A stretch of 39,535 nucleotides of DNA from Nocardiopsis salina YIM 90010 (GCF_000341025.1 NZ_ANBF01000153.1:1-39535), one strand, 5' to 3'. Counted from the first letter of the stretch, positions 1-8,673 are shown. The notes: generated from the letters alone by a model not told the origin. Translations and numbers: made by a program.

Positions 1-1495
1 TCACGCACGACGCCGCGTTCCGGACACTGGCCGAGGTGCGGGTCCGGGTCTACGAGCGGCTCGCAGCGACGGAACCGTTCGGCCGGTTCCGCACCGGCGA
101 CCTCGTCTCGCGCCTGGTCAACGACACCGAGGCCACCCTGGACCTGCTCGTCCGCGGTCTCACCCCTCCACTGGTGTCGGTGGTGACCGGCGGCGCGACC
201 GTGCTCGTTCTGACGGCCGTGTACGTGCCCGGCGGAGCACTGCTTGCGGCCGGACTCCTGTTGGCCGGGCTCGCGGTTCCGCTCGCGATGGCGCTCCTCG
301 GCCGGGGCCCGGGCAAGCGGCAGGCCGAAGCGCGCGGCGCCCTGTCCACGACGCTCGTCGACACCCTGCACGGCGCACCGGACCTGGTGGCCTACGGGGC
401 GATGGACCGCCAGGTCGCGCGTGTGCACGAGGCCGACGGCGTGCTCACGCGGGTGGAACAGCGCGATTCTGCGGTCCTGGGGCTGGGCGCCGGGGCCACC
501 GCGCTCATCACCGGGCTCACCGTGTGGGGCGTCCTGTTCCTTGGCGTGCTCGCGGTTGAGGACGGCAGCATCGGCGCCGTCTCCCTGGCGGTGCTGGTCC
601 TGACAACGCTGGCCGCGTTCGAGATCGTGGCGCCGCTGCCCGCGGTGGCCGCCAAGCTGGGCGCCATCCGGGCGAGCGGCGAGCGCCTGTTCGGGGGCCT
701 GGACACCCCCGCCTGGACACCCCCGCCCAGACCGCGCCCGCACGGGAGGAGGACCTGTCCGGGAAGGTCGCCTCCCAGGGTTCCTCCGTCTCCGTACGCG
801 GCCTGCGCGTGCGTTACGGGCCGGAGGAACCGTGGGCCCTCGACGGGGTCGATCTCGACGTGCCCGAGGGCGAGACCGTCGCAGTGATCGGTCCGAGCGG
901 GGCCGGCAAGAGCACGCTCGCGTCCGTGCTGCTGCGGTTCCTGGACCCGGCCGAGGGGCGCGTGGAGCTCGGTGGCGCCGACATCACCGACCATCCCGCG
1001 GACGAGGTTCGCGCGCTGGTCTCCGGTGTTCCCCAGGATCCGCACGTCTTCGCCTCGACCGTGCGTGAGAACCTGCGCCTGGCCCGCCCCGACGCCACCG
1101 ACGACGACCTGTGGGAAGCCCTGACCCGGGTGAGCCTGGCCGACGAGGTCCGCACCATGCCACGGGGCCTGGACACCGAGGTCGGCACGCACGGGACGGG
1201 GCTCAGCGGCGGCATGGTGCAGCGCCTGGCCCTGGCCCGTGCGGTGCTCGCCTCCCCGCGGGTGCTCGTCCTGGACGAACCCACCGCCCACCTGGACGCC
1301 GACACCCGCGATGCGGTGGTCGCCGACCTGTTGGACGCAGCGGAGGGCTACTCGACACTGCTCATCACGCACGACCTCACCGGCCTCGACCGGGTCGACC
1401 GCATCCACGTGGTGCGCGAGGGGCGTGTGCTCCAGTCCGGTACCCACGCCGAGCTCCTCGCCCAGGAGGGGTGGTACCGCGACGTGGCCGGCTGA
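1..1495 (+). pseudogene. cydC: CydC-type thiol reductant ABC exporter subunit, 5' truncated by the window and frameshifted
   Basis: This is the C-terminal part of a fused membrane/ATPase ABC half-transporter of the CydDC family, which exports cysteine or glutathione-type thiols and supports cytochrome bd assembly. The first frame (codons from base 3) gives the membrane domain, with the RTGDLVSRLVNDTEATLDL stretch typical of CydC and several hydrophobic helices. The ATPase domain lies in another frame from about base 770 to 1495, with Walker A GPSGAGKS, signature LSGGM and Walker B VLVLDEPT. A 14-bp tandem duplication at 697-727 separates the two frames. Removing one copy joins them as GLDTPA-QTAPAREEDL with no other change. 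The gene is therefore broken as sequenced, either by a recent real mutation or by a sequencing or assembly error. The start lies outside the window. CydC is preferred over CydD from sequence feel, not proof. Confidence 0.82.
697..727. repeat. 14-bp tandem duplication that frameshifts cydC
   Basis: The unit GCCTGGACACCCCC occurs twice in a row (697-710 and 711-724) and the period continues three more bases. Because 14 is not a multiple of three, the duplication moves the reading frame at the linker between the membrane and ATPase domains. Confidence 0.9.
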
Positions 1496-1584
1496 CCCCG
1501 CTGTCCCAGGCTGCGCGGGTCCGGTCCGGACCCGCGCACCCCGCCCGGGGACACGCCCCGCGCCGACCGGTTAGGGTTCGCCCC

Positions 1585-2361
1585 GTGAGCAATCCTGTGC
1601 GTGAGATCTTCGGCGGGTTCGGATACCTGCTCCGCGGCGTCGGGCTCCTGCTGCGCAGGCCCCGGCTGTTCGTGCTGGGCGCCCTGCCCGCGGTGTTCGT
1701 GTGGCTGGTCTTCCTCGGGATCTTCGTCGCCCTGCTGGTCAACATCGAGGAGCTCGTGGGGTGGGCGACCCCGTTCGCGTCGGACTGGGACGAGGTCTGG
1801 CAGACGGTCGTGCGCGGGGCTGTCACCCTGGCGGTGCTCCTGGGTGCGCTCCTGCTGTTCGTCGTCTCGTTCACGACGGTGACGCTGGCAGTCGGCTCCC
1901 CGGTCTACGACAAGATCGCCGAGCTCGTGGAGAACGAACTGGGCGGTGCCCCGGAGGAGGCCGACGACCCGCTGCTCGCATCGGTGACCCGCTCGGTGCG
2001 CCAGACCGCGGGGATCGTGCTGGTCTCGCTCACGGTGACGGTCACGGTCTTCGCGCTCGGGCTCGTGCCGTTCGTCGGATGGATGGTCGCCCCCGTGCTC
2101 GCGGCCGTGGTCGGCGGGTGGCTGCTGGGGATCGAGCTGGTCGCCAACGCCTTCGACCGGCGCGGACTGTTCCGGGTCAAGGACCGCCGCCGGTACATGG
2201 CCACCCGGCGTCTGCGGGTGCTGGGGTTCGCGGTCCCGACGTACTTCCTGCTGGCGGTGCCGTTCCTGGCAGTGGTGGTGTTCCCGGCCGCGGCGGCGGG
2301 TGCGACCGTGCTCGCACGAGACCTGCTGCCCGCCGCTCCCCCGGAAGCCGACTCCTCCTGA
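1585..2361 (+). CDS. EI24 domain-containing (CysZ-like) membrane protein
   Basis: A 258-residue integral membrane protein of the EI24/CysZ family (PF07264). The GTG start at 1585 was chosen because the protein then begins MSNPVREIFGGFGYLLRG, the usual start of this family; the open frame upstream runs antisense-like through cydC. Hydrophobic segments lie around residues 28-52, 72-98, 133-175 and 212-240. The family includes sulfate uptake protein CysZ, but actinobacterial members are mostly uncharacterised, so the substrate is unknown. It lies 89 bases after cydC on the same strand and ends three bases before the stop of the convergent Uma2 gene. No terminator is seen between the two. Confidence 0.85.
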   Translation: MSNPVREIFGGFGYLLRGVGLLLRRPRLFVLGALPAVFVWLVFLGIFVALLVNIEELVGWATPFASDWDEVWQTVVRGAVTLAVLLGALLLFVVSFTTVTLAVGSPVYDKIAELVENELGGAPEEADDPLLASVTRSVRQTAGIVLVSLTVTVTVFALGLVPFVGWMVAPVLAAVVGGWLLGIELVANAFDRRGLFRVKDRRRYMATRRLRVLGFAVPTYFLLAVPFLAVVVFPAAAAGATVLARDLLPAAPPEADSS

Positions 2362-2364
2362 GCC

Positions 2365-2948
2365 CTACTTCAGGAGCGCGGCCGCCTCCACCTCGAACCC
2401 GAACGGTTCCCCCGGACGCACCGCTGCGCCGGGCACGGCCCGCTCCACCGTGCGGGACGCACCCTCCCCGGGGTCGGAGAACAGAGCGATCTCGCACTTG
2501 AGCGGATCGACGACCAGGTAATACGGGACCGCTGCGCGAGCGTTCCCCGCTGTCTTGGCCCCCAGTCGTACCGAACGCTGCTGCGGGAGACGACCTCCAC
2601 GGCCAGTTCGAGGTCCTCGGTGGAGCGCAGCCAGTCCGGCCCGTCCCACCCTTCGCCGTCCACCACAGCGGTGGGCAGCACAGAGAGGTCGGGCACGAAA
2701 CGGTCCTCGTCCTGCGGGATCTCGACGGTCACCCACTGCAAGGCCTCGAGTCCTTCGGGGCCGTTCTGGTCGAGTATGCGTTCGACCGACCGGATGATGC
2801 GGGCGTGCCGGTAGGAGGGCGTGGGCGACACGACGAGGCTCCCCTCGATGATCTCCGTGCGGTAACCATCGGGGATTGCGAGGTTCTCGGCCAGCGTCGG
2901 CAGATCCATCACCGTCTCCACCATCCGCGTGTCAGTTGCACACACCAT
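2365..2948 (-). pseudogene. Uma2 family endonuclease (DUF820), frameshifted
   Basis: Uma2/DUF820 proteins have a PD-(D/E)XK nuclease-like fold and are common in actinomycetes and cyanobacteria, mostly with unknown roles. The N-terminal two thirds (MDLPTLAENLAIPDGYRTEI, then EIPQDEDRFVPDLSVLP and LAVEVVSRSS) is in one frame from the start at 2948. The C-terminal part (AGNARAAVPYYLVVDP to the stop at 2365) is in another. The break falls at a run of five C (plus strand) at 2559-2563. One extra C there restores the continuous reading YDWGAKTAGNARAAVPYYL. A one-base homopolymer error or a real recent mutation are both possible. The start may instead be the internal ATG at about 2924 or 2909. Confidence 0.78.
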
Positions 2949-2957
2949 GCTGTGCCC

Positions 2958-2984
2958 CCTTCGGTGTTCGGAACACGCCGAAGG
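2958..2984. promoter_or_regulatory. Inverted repeat upstream of the Uma2 gene, possible operator
   Basis: The arms CCTTCGG-TGTTC and GAACA-CGCCGAAGG flank a single central G, giving an almost perfect 27-bp palindrome 9 bases before the Uma2 start. Its position fits a repressor site, but it could also be a stem in the 5' leader. No clear promoter hexamers were identified. Confidence 0.4.
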
Positions 2985-3022
2985 TAGCGCTTCGAGGGCC
3001 GCCGCGAAGGGTTTTCCACAGA

Positions 3023-3065
3023 CGTGGGAGCCAGGCCGGGGAACTCCCCCGGCCTGGGTCCCACG
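3023..3065 (-). terminator. Terminator after ddl
   Basis: Arms of about 19 bp (CGTGGGAGCCAGGCCGGGG and its complement, one mismatch) enclose a short AACT-type loop, 7 bases past the ddl stop. There is no T-run, which is common for actinomycete terminators. Confidence 0.7.
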
Positions 3066-3071
3066 TACGCG

Positions 3072-4193
3072 TCAGCGCAGGCCGGCCGAGCGCTTGAGCG
3101 CAGTGCTGATCATGCGTTCCACGAGCGCCGCGTAGTCCACGCCGCTGGCCGCCCACATCTGCGGGAACGCCGAGGAGGGCGTGAAACCGGGCATCGTGTT
3201 GAGCTCGTTGACGAGGACCCGGCCGTCGTCGGTGTAGAAGAAGTCGACGCGGGCCAGCCCCTCGCAGCCCATCGCCTCGAAGACGTCGGCGGCCATGGCA
3301 CGCAGGCGCCCGATGGCCTCCTCGGGGATCTCCGCGGGGATGGTCAGGCTGCTGGTCGACAGGTACTTGGCCTCGAAGTCGTAGAAGTCGAAACCGTCCG
3401 CGACGTGGATCTCCGCGGGCTGGGACACGTCCGGCAGCCCGCCGTCCTCGGCCTCCAGCACCCCGCACTCGATCTCGCGCCCGCTCACCTCGGCCTCCAC
3501 GAGCACCTTCGGGTCGTGCTCGCGGGCGGCGTCCACAGCGGCGACGACGGCATCGGTGTCGGCGGAGTCCGGAACCCGGCTGATGCCGACACTGCTGCCT
3601 GCCCGCGCGGGCTTGACGAAGACCGCACCGCCGAGCGCGGCGATGTCGTCGAGCACCCGCTTGCGCTCCTGCTCCCACTGGCGCCCGGTGACGGCCACGT
3701 ACTCGATGGTGGGGATGCCGTTGCCCAGGAGCATGGACTTCATGAAGACCTTGTCCATGGCGGCGGCGCTGGAGAAGACCCCGGCGCCCGCGTAGCGCAC
3801 GCCCATCATCTCGAACAGCCCCTGCACGGTGCCGTCCTCGCCGAACGGACCGTGCAGCAGCGGCAGGACGACGTCGACCTCGGCCAGCCGCGCGGGCGCC
3901 CGGCCGGGCTCGACGACCATGAGTTGGCCGGCGGTGTCGAAGGGCAGCGCCAGCTCGGAGCCCTGACCGACGCTGGGCAGCGCCTTGCTGTCCGCGTCGA
4001 TGCGCAGTTCGTCTGGGTCGCCGGAGGTCAGGACCCAGTTCCCGTCCGGGGTGATGCCGACGGGAACGACCTCGTACTTGTCGCGGTCGATGACGGACAT
4101 CACGCTGCCCGCCGTGACACAGGAGATCTCGTGTTCGGAACTGCGTCCGCCGAAGACGACGGCGACCCTGGTCTTGCGCTGCTCGGACGACAT
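3072..4193 (-). CDS. ddl: D-alanine--D-alanine ligase
   Basis: A cytoplasmic ATP-grasp ligase joining two D-alanines for peptidoglycan precursors; 373 residues, normal for the family. Recognisable elements are the N-terminal VAVVFGGRSSEHEIS, the HGPFGEDGTVQG loop, FVKPARAGSSVGIS in the ATP-grasp fold, the omega-loop segment FEAKYL, and ARVDFFYTDDGRVLVNELNTMPGFTP with the Mg-binding residues. The KY pair in FEAKYL is what D-Ala-D-Ala ligases carry, in contrast to D-lactate-type resistance ligases. It is the last gene of a minus-strand run plsC - gpsA - PLP enzyme - ddl, 54 bases after the PLP enzyme, and is followed by a strong hairpin. A start a few codons further in is possible. Confidence 0.97.
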   Translation of the reverse strand: MSSEQRKTRVAVVFGGRSSEHEISCVTAGSVMSVIDRDKYEVVPVGITPDGNWVLTSGDPDELRIDADSKALPSVGQGSELALPFDTAGQLMVVEPGRAPARLAEVDVVLPLLHGPFGEDGTVQGLFEMMGVRYAGAGVFSSAAAMDKVFMKSMLLGNGIPTIEYVAVTGRQWEQERKRVLDDIAALGGAVFVKPARAGSSVGISRVPDSADTDAVVAAVDAAREHDPKVLVEAEVSGREIECGVLEAEDGGLPDVSQPAEIHVADGFDFYDFEAKYLSTSSLTIPAEIPEEAIGRLRAMAADVFEAMGCEGLARVDFFYTDDGRVLVNELNTMPGFTPSSAFPQMWAASGVDYAALVERMISTALKRSAGLR

Positions 4194-4247
4194 ACTGCCT
4201 GCCCTCGTGTCTCGCCTGTGGATGGAAAACCGCCCCGCAAACGGGGT

Positions 4248-5462
4248 CTACCCGTTGTCGAGCGCCTGGAGCGCGTCCTCGACGAGGTCCTCCGGATCCT
4301 CCAGGCCGATGGAGAAGCGTACCGCGCCGGAGGAGATGCCCGCTGCGTCCAGTTCTTCCTGGTTCATGGTGCGGTGCGTCGTGGTGGCCACGTGCCCGGC
4401 GAGGGTGTGGGTGCCGCCGAGGGATGCGGCGATGGTGCTGACCCGCAGGCGGTCGGCGAATGCCATCCCGGCGTCCCACCCGCCCTCGGGGTGGATGGTG
4501 ACCACGCCGCCGCAGCGCCCGTGGTCGAAGAGCTTCCCGGCCAGATCGTGCTGGGGGTGGGAGGCCAGCGACGGATGGTCCACCCGCTCGACGGCGGGGT
4601 GGCCCTCCAGCGCGGCGGCGAAGGCGGCGGCGGACTCGCTCTGGCGCGCCACCCGCAGCGGCAGGGTCTCCAGGCCGCGGTGGAGCATGTAGGCCTCGTC
4701 CGGGGCCAGGCATGGACCGAGGTCCACACGCGCTGCGCGCACACGGTCGATGAGGGCGGGCGCGGCCACGGCCACGCCGCCGGTGGTGTCGCTGTGTCCG
4801 CCGATGTATTTGGTGGCCGAGTGCACGACGACGTCGGCGCCGAACTCCAGCGGTCGGCAGATCGCCGGCGAGGCGAACGTGGAGTCGACCACGAGCGAGG
4901 CCCCGGCCCCCTGTGCGATCCCGGCGAGCGCGGGCAGGTCGGAGACGGTCATGGTCGGGTTGGACAGCGTCTCGGTGAAGACCACCCGCGTCTCGGGGCG
5001 CACGGCCGCGCGCACGGCGTCCAGGTCGGTGATGTCGACGAAGTCCGTGCTCACCCCGAACCTGCGCAGCAACCCGTCCAGGAGCGAGTAGGTGTTGCCG
5101 TAGATGGACCGGGACGCGACCACGTGCGCCCCGGCCTCGGTGAGCGCCATGAACACGGTACTGAGCGCGCCCATGCCGGAGGAGAAGGACTGCCCCCGAA
5201 CCTGGGTGTCCAGCCCCGCGCCCTCCAGGGCCGCGACCGCCTCGGCGAACGCGTCGACGGTCGGGCTGTCGATGCGCGCGTAGGAGTACCCGCCCTGCGC
5301 CCCCGAGAGCACGTCCGCGAAGTCCTGCGAGGTGTCGAACGCGTACGTGGTGGCCCGGTGCACGGGCATCCGCAAGGGGCGTTCGGCGGGGGCGGGTGCC
5401 TCGGGCAGGGACAGCGCCCTGGTGTTCTCCCCGACGCGCCCGGACCCTGGTGTGTGTGGCAT
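4248..5462 (-). CDS. Cys/Met metabolism PLP-dependent enzyme (cystathionine gamma-synthase/lyase family)
   Basis: A 404-residue PLP enzyme of the trans-sulfuration family. The PLP lysine is K218 in HSATKYIGGHSD and the cofactor-ring aspartate is D193 in VVDSTF. YARIDSPT (from Y61) matches the phosphate-binding Y-x-R of the neighbouring subunit, and SSGMGA (from S94) is the glycine turn. Substrate choice among cystathionine gamma-synthase, gamma-lyase, methionine gamma-lyase and O-acylhomoserine sulfhydrylase cannot be decided from sequence by eye. The gene sits between gpsA (31 bases upstream) and ddl in an apparent operon. It may supply sulfur amino acids or pyruvate-family metabolites, but no link to its neighbours is proven. 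Confidence 0.9.
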   Translation of the reverse strand: MPHTPGSGRVGENTRALSLPEAPAPAERPLRMPVHRATTYAFDTSQDFADVLSGAQGGYSYARIDSPTVDAFAEAVAALEGAGLDTQVRGQSFSSGMGALSTVFMALTEAGAHVVASRSIYGNTYSLLDGLLRRFGVSTDFVDITDLDAVRAAVRPETRVVFTETLSNPTMTVSDLPALAGIAQGAGASLVVDSTFASPAICRPLEFGADVVVHSATKYIGGHSDTTGGVAVAAPALIDRVRAARVDLGPCLAPDEAYMLHRGLETLPLRVARQSESAAAFAAALEGHPAVERVDHPSLASHPQHDLAGKLFDHGRCGGVVTIHPEGGWDAGMAFADRLRVSTIAASLGGTHTLAGHVATTTHRTMNQEELDAAGISSGAVRFSIGLEDPEDLVEDALQALDNG

Positions 5463-5493
5463 GGTGCTCGCTCTCAGCCTGCGTGAGCCCGGC

Positions 5494-6549
5494 TCAGACC
5501 CCGTAGCGTTCCGGTTTGGTGCTGCGGGACATGAAGCCGACCAGCGCCTCGGCCGGGCTCAGGTCGTGGTGCATCATCCTGACGACGGACTCGGTGATCG
5601 GCATGTCGACCCCGTGGGCCCATCCGAGGCCGAGAACGGACTCGGAGGACTTGACCCCCTCGGCGGTCTGTTTCGTCTGCGCGACGACCTCGTCGAGGGT
5701 GAGTCCGGCGCCCAGTTTCTCACCGAAGGTCCGGTTCCGCGACAGCGGGGAAGAACATGTCGCCACGAGGTCGCCCATCCCGGCCAGGCCGGACAGCGTG
5801 TGCTCATCGGCTCCGAGGGCCACCGCCAGGCGGGTGGTCTCTGCCAGGCCGCGGGTGATGAGAGAGGCCTTGGTGTTGTCCTTGAAACCCATGCCCTCGG
5901 CCACGCCCACGGCCAGCGCGATCACGTTCTTCATGGCGCCGCCGATCTCCACGCCCACCAGGTCGGTGCTGGTGTAGGGGCGGAAGTAGGCGGACTTGAA
6001 CAGCTTCTGCAGCCGGACCGCGGTCTCCTCGTGCGGGCAGGCGACCACGGCCGTCGCGGGCTGGCGCGCGGCGATCTCCCGCGCCAGGTTGGGCCCCGAC
6101 ACCACGGCCACCCGCTCGGAGGAGCACTCCAGGACCTCGGAGATGATCTCGCTGACCCGCATGCGCGTGCCGAGCTCGACCCCCTTCATGAGGCTGACCA
6201 CGACAGCGTCCTCGCGCAGGTGCGGCTTCCACGCCGCGAGGTTGTCGCGCAAGGACTGCGAGGGCACGGCCAGGACCACCACGTCGGCCCGGGCGACGGC
6301 CTCGTCGGCGTCGGTGGTGGCCCGCAGGCGCGGGTTGAGCTTCATCCCCGGGAAGTAGTCCGGGTTCTCGTGCTCGTCGTTGACCGTGTCGACGACGGAG
6401 GCGCGGCGTCCCCACAGCACGACGTCGACGGCCGGGGCCGCGGGGTCCTCGTCGCGCACCAGGTCGGCTGCGTCGGCGATGACGTTCGCGAACACCGTCC
6501 CCCACGAGCCGGCGCCCAGGACCGCGATCCGCACGTTGTCGGTTCCCAT
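5494..6549 (-). CDS. gpsA: Glycerol-3-phosphate dehydrogenase [NAD(P)+]
   Basis: Cytosolic enzyme reducing dihydroxyacetone phosphate to sn-glycerol-3-phosphate, the backbone for phospholipids. The 351-residue protein starts at the ATG at 6549 (MGTDNVRIAVLGAGSWGT), just ahead of the Rossmann motif GAGSWG at residues 12-17. A longer open frame upstream overlaps plsC and is not plausible. Further family motifs are LMKGVELGT, VVSGPNLAREIA, GGAMKNVIALAVGVAEGMG with the catalytic lysine, and GMGDLVATCSSPLSRN. The start is only 7 bases from the plsC stop. Together they cover consecutive steps: GpsA makes the acceptor and PlsC handles the second acylation. Confidence 0.96.
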   Translation of the reverse strand: MGTDNVRIAVLGAGSWGTVFANVIADAADLVRDEDPAAPAVDVVLWGRRASVVDTVNDEHENPDYFPGMKLNPRLRATTDADEAVARADVVVLAVPSQSLRDNLAAWKPHLREDAVVVSLMKGVELGTRMRVSEIISEVLECSSERVAVVSGPNLAREIAARQPATAVVACPHEETAVRLQKLFKSAYFRPYTSTDLVGVEIGGAMKNVIALAVGVAEGMGFKDNTKASLITRGLAETTRLAVALGADEHTLSGLAGMGDLVATCSSPLSRNRTFGEKLGAGLTLDEVVAQTKQTAEGVKSSESVLGLGWAHGVDMPITESVVRMMHHDLSPAEALVGFMSRSTKPERYGV

Positions 6550-6556
6550 GGTGGTG

Positions 6557-7363
6557 CTAGGCCTCCGCGTCGTTCTTGCCCTGGGACTCGCCGTTGCCGG
6601 TGTCCTCGTCGTTCTCGGCGCGCTCGGCGGCCTCACGCTCGGCCTTGCGCGCCTTCTTCATGTCGAACGGCTCGACGGGGGGCTCCTCGCCGCGGATCTC
6701 GGCCTGCAGGGCGGTGATGTCGGCCATGATCGCCTCCGTGGCCTCCTGCAGGACCGTGTTGGTCAGGGGCTTGTCGCGGAAGCGGTCCAGGTCGACGGGC
6801 GGGCCTGCCTTGAACTGGACCTTCTTGCGCGGGGGCAGCAGATGGGGCTTCTTCTCCCCGTAGGGCAGCAGCTGCTGCTCACCCCAGTGCGCGACGGGGA
6901 CGACCGGGACCCCGGTGGACAGCGCGATACGGGCGACACCCGTCTTGGCGGTCATCGGCCACAGGTTCGGGTCGCGGGTGCAGGTGCCCTCGGGGTAGAA
7001 GATGACCGAGGAACCGTCGCGGGTGAGGGCCGTCTCGACCTCCTCCAGCGCCCTGACGGCGTCGGCGCTGCCGCGCTTGATGGGGATCTGGCCGGTGGAA
7101 CTGGCGACCGAGCGCACCACGGGGATGTTCATGACCGCGTCCTTCATGGTGAAGGTCGGCCAGCGGCGCCCGCCGATGTAGAGGAAGTGCGCCACGGTCA
7201 GCGGGTCCAGCACGGACAGGTGGTTGAACGCGACGATGGTCCCGCCCTTGGCGGGCACGTGCTCGGTGCCCTTCCACTCGGGTTTGGTGACCAGCCACAG
7301 CGCGAACCGGACGATCCGCGACACGACCCACTTGACCCAGGCTGATTCTCGTTTCTTGGCCAC
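6557..7363 (-). CDS. plsC: 1-acyl-sn-glycerol-3-phosphate acyltransferase
   Basis: Membrane-associated acyltransferase making phosphatidic acid from lysophosphatidic acid. The catalytic HX4D motif is H48-D53 in NHLSVLDP. The later acceptor-binding motifs are the FPEG-like YPEGTCTRDP and VPVVPVAHWG. The GTG at 7363 is used as start because GAGGAG lies 5 bases upstream (7368-7374); an ATG 16 codons earlier lacks a good ribosome site. The C-terminus (about residues 225-268) is very rich in E, D and K and looks disordered, an extension common in actinobacterial homologs. First gene of the plsC-gpsA-PLP enzyme-ddl run. Confidence 0.93.
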   Translation of the reverse strand: MAKKRESAWVKWVVSRIVRFALWLVTKPEWKGTEHVPAKGGTIVAFNHLSVLDPLTVAHFLYIGGRRWPTFTMKDAVMNIPVVRSVASSTGQIPIKRGSADAVRALEEVETALTRDGSSVIFYPEGTCTRDPNLWPMTAKTGVARIALSTGVPVVPVAHWGEQQLLPYGEKKPHLLPPRKKVQFKAGPPVDLDRFRDKPLTNTVLQEATEAIMADITALQAEIRGEEPPVEPFDMKKARKAEREAAERAENDEDTGNGESQGKNDAEA

Positions 7364-7591
7364 GGGACTCCTCTTGATCCATCGACCCCGGCCCGGTCGG
7401 ACCGCAGGCACAACCTACGCATTCTAGGCGGGGTCGGGCCCGGCGGAACCAGCCCGACCTGCTCACTCGCCGCACCGGAGGCCGCCCGTCGAAAAAGGGC
7501 CCCGGCCGACACACCCAGGGCTCCCGCGCCGCGCCGACCCCGACCGCCTACGCTCGTGTCCACCGCCGTCGCCGACGCCCGGGGGAGAGAC

Positions 7592-8380
7592 GTGACCGGC
7601 CCTGCAGAACGAGGCGAACAGACGCGCGGGGAGCGCTGGTCCCTGATCGTCCCAGTCAAGCATCTCGGCCGGGCCAAGTCGCGCCTGGCCCGTGCCGCAG
7701 GGCCCCACCGGGCGGACCTGGCGCTGGCGATCGCCTGCGATACCGTGGCCGCGGCGCTGGAGTGCCCGGCGGTGGAGAGGGTCCTGGCGGTCACCGACGA
7801 CCCCCGTGCGGGCACGGCACTGGAGGAGTTGGGGGCGCTCGTGGTCCCCGGAGAGCCGGGAACCGGCCTCAACCCCGCACTGGAGCACGGGGAGGCGGAG
7901 GCCCGGGAACGGGCCCAGGTGTGGGGTCTGTGCGCGCTCTCGGCCGACCTCCCGGCGCTGCGGCCGTCGGAACTGGCGCTCGTGCTGGGGGCGGCCGGCC
8001 GGCACCGGCGTGCGTTCCTGGCCGACGCCCCCGGAATCGGGACCACACTGCTGGCGGCCACCGGCGGCGCCCGCCTGCGCCCGGCCTTCGAGGGGGCCTC
8101 TCGTGCACGCCATGTGCGCTCGGGCGCCCGCGAACTGATGGTGTCCGGGGCGGGATCGGTACGGCGCGACGTCGACACCCCTCAGGACCTGCGGGCCGCC
8201 GCAGAGCTCGGGCTGGGCCCGCGCACCGCCGGGTGGCTCGAACGCGCGGGCGGGCAGGACACCGCTTCGGCCCTGCCGCTCGGGCCCGGACACAGCTCCG
8301 CCCGGGTCCCCTCGTGGGGTGACCCGGGCGGTGGCAGTCCTTCGCCGCCGGGCGACGAGGCTACTTCTTGTCCCCGTTGA
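7592..8380 (+). CDS. cofC: 2-phospho-L-lactate / phosphoenolpyruvate guanylyltransferase (F420 biosynthesis)
   Basis: CofC (FbiD in mycobacteria) joins GTP to 2-phospholactate or phosphoenolpyruvate in the first committed step to coenzyme F420. Diagnostic segments are SLIVPVKHLGRAKSRLA near the N-terminus, ERVLAVTDDP, ALSADLPALRPSEL with the metal-binding aspartate, DAPGIGTTLLAA and RRDVDTPQDLRAA. The GTG at 7592 is preferred because GGGGGAGA stands 4-10 bases ahead; the open frame reaches back to a GTG at 7556. The domain should end near 8250. The remaining 40 residues are G/P/S-rich, run through the terminator hairpin at 8299-8330 and overlap the 3' end of hup by 20 bases, so the tail may result from loss of the original stop. 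Confidence 0.9.
   Translation: MTGPAERGEQTRGERWSLIVPVKHLGRAKSRLARAAGPHRADLALAIACDTVAAALECPAVERVLAVTDDPRAGTALEELGALVVPGEPGTGLNPALEHGEAEARERAQVWGLCALSADLPALRPSELALVLGAAGRHRRAFLADAPGIGTTLLAATGGARLRPAFEGASRARHVRSGARELMVSGAGSVRRDVDTPQDLRAAAELGLGPRTAGWLERAGGQDTASALPLGPGHSSARVPSWGDPGGGSPSPPGDEATSCPR
8299..8330. terminator. Hairpin between convergent cofC and hup
   Basis: The 10-bp arms CGCCCGGGTC and GACCCGGGCG enclose an inner CCCC/GGGG pairing. It lies inside the tail of the cofC frame and 31 bases past the hup stop, so it can end transcription from both sides. Confidence 0.7.
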
Positions 8381-8642
8381 CCAGAGCCTTGAAGTCGGCA
8401 CCGGCACGGAACTTCGGCACGAAGCTGGCCGGAACGTTGATCGTGGCGCCGGTGGCGGGGTTCCGCGCCGTACGGGCCGCGCGCTCGGACTTCTCGAAAA
8501 CACCGAAGCCGGTGATGGCGACCTTGTCGCCGGAGGCCACGGTGGTCTGAATGGTCTCGAGCACAGCGTTGACCGCTTCGGTCGCGGTCTTCTTGTCTCC
8601 GAGTCGATCGGAGATTGCGTCGATCAGGTCACGCTTGTTCAT
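8361..8642 (-). CDS. hup: HU family DNA-binding protein
   Basis: A 93-residue nucleoid protein that binds and bends DNA as a dimer. It begins MNKRDLIDAISDRLGDKK and contains the HU signature GFGVFEKSERAARTARNPATG (residues about 50-70) with the DNA-intercalating proline of RNPATG. The ATG at 8642 is preferred, with GAGGAACC just upstream; the ten-codon extension has no counterpart in HU. It lacks the long lysine-rich tail of the second actinobacterial HU (HupS type), so it is the short, HupA-like form. It is convergent with cofC and overlaps its tail by 20 bases. Confidence 0.96.
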   Translation of the reverse strand: MNKRDLIDAISDRLGDKKTATEAVNAVLETIQTTVASGDKVAITGFGVFEKSERAARTARNPATGATINVPASFVPKFRAGADFKALVNGDKK

Positions 8643-8673
8643 AAGGTTCCTCCGGTTCCCCCTTGCTCGCACG

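Noticed and set aside
2932-4713. Very long minus-strand frame (593 codons) over ddl and the PLP gene
   Set aside because: It is a GC-bias shadow: arginine/glycine/proline-rich, no domain, fully overlapping two well-supported genes in other frames.
3024-5486. 820-codon plus-strand frame antisense to ddl and the PLP gene
   Set aside because: The complement of strongly coding sequence in high-GC DNA gives long open frames; H/G/V/D-rich composition, no family.
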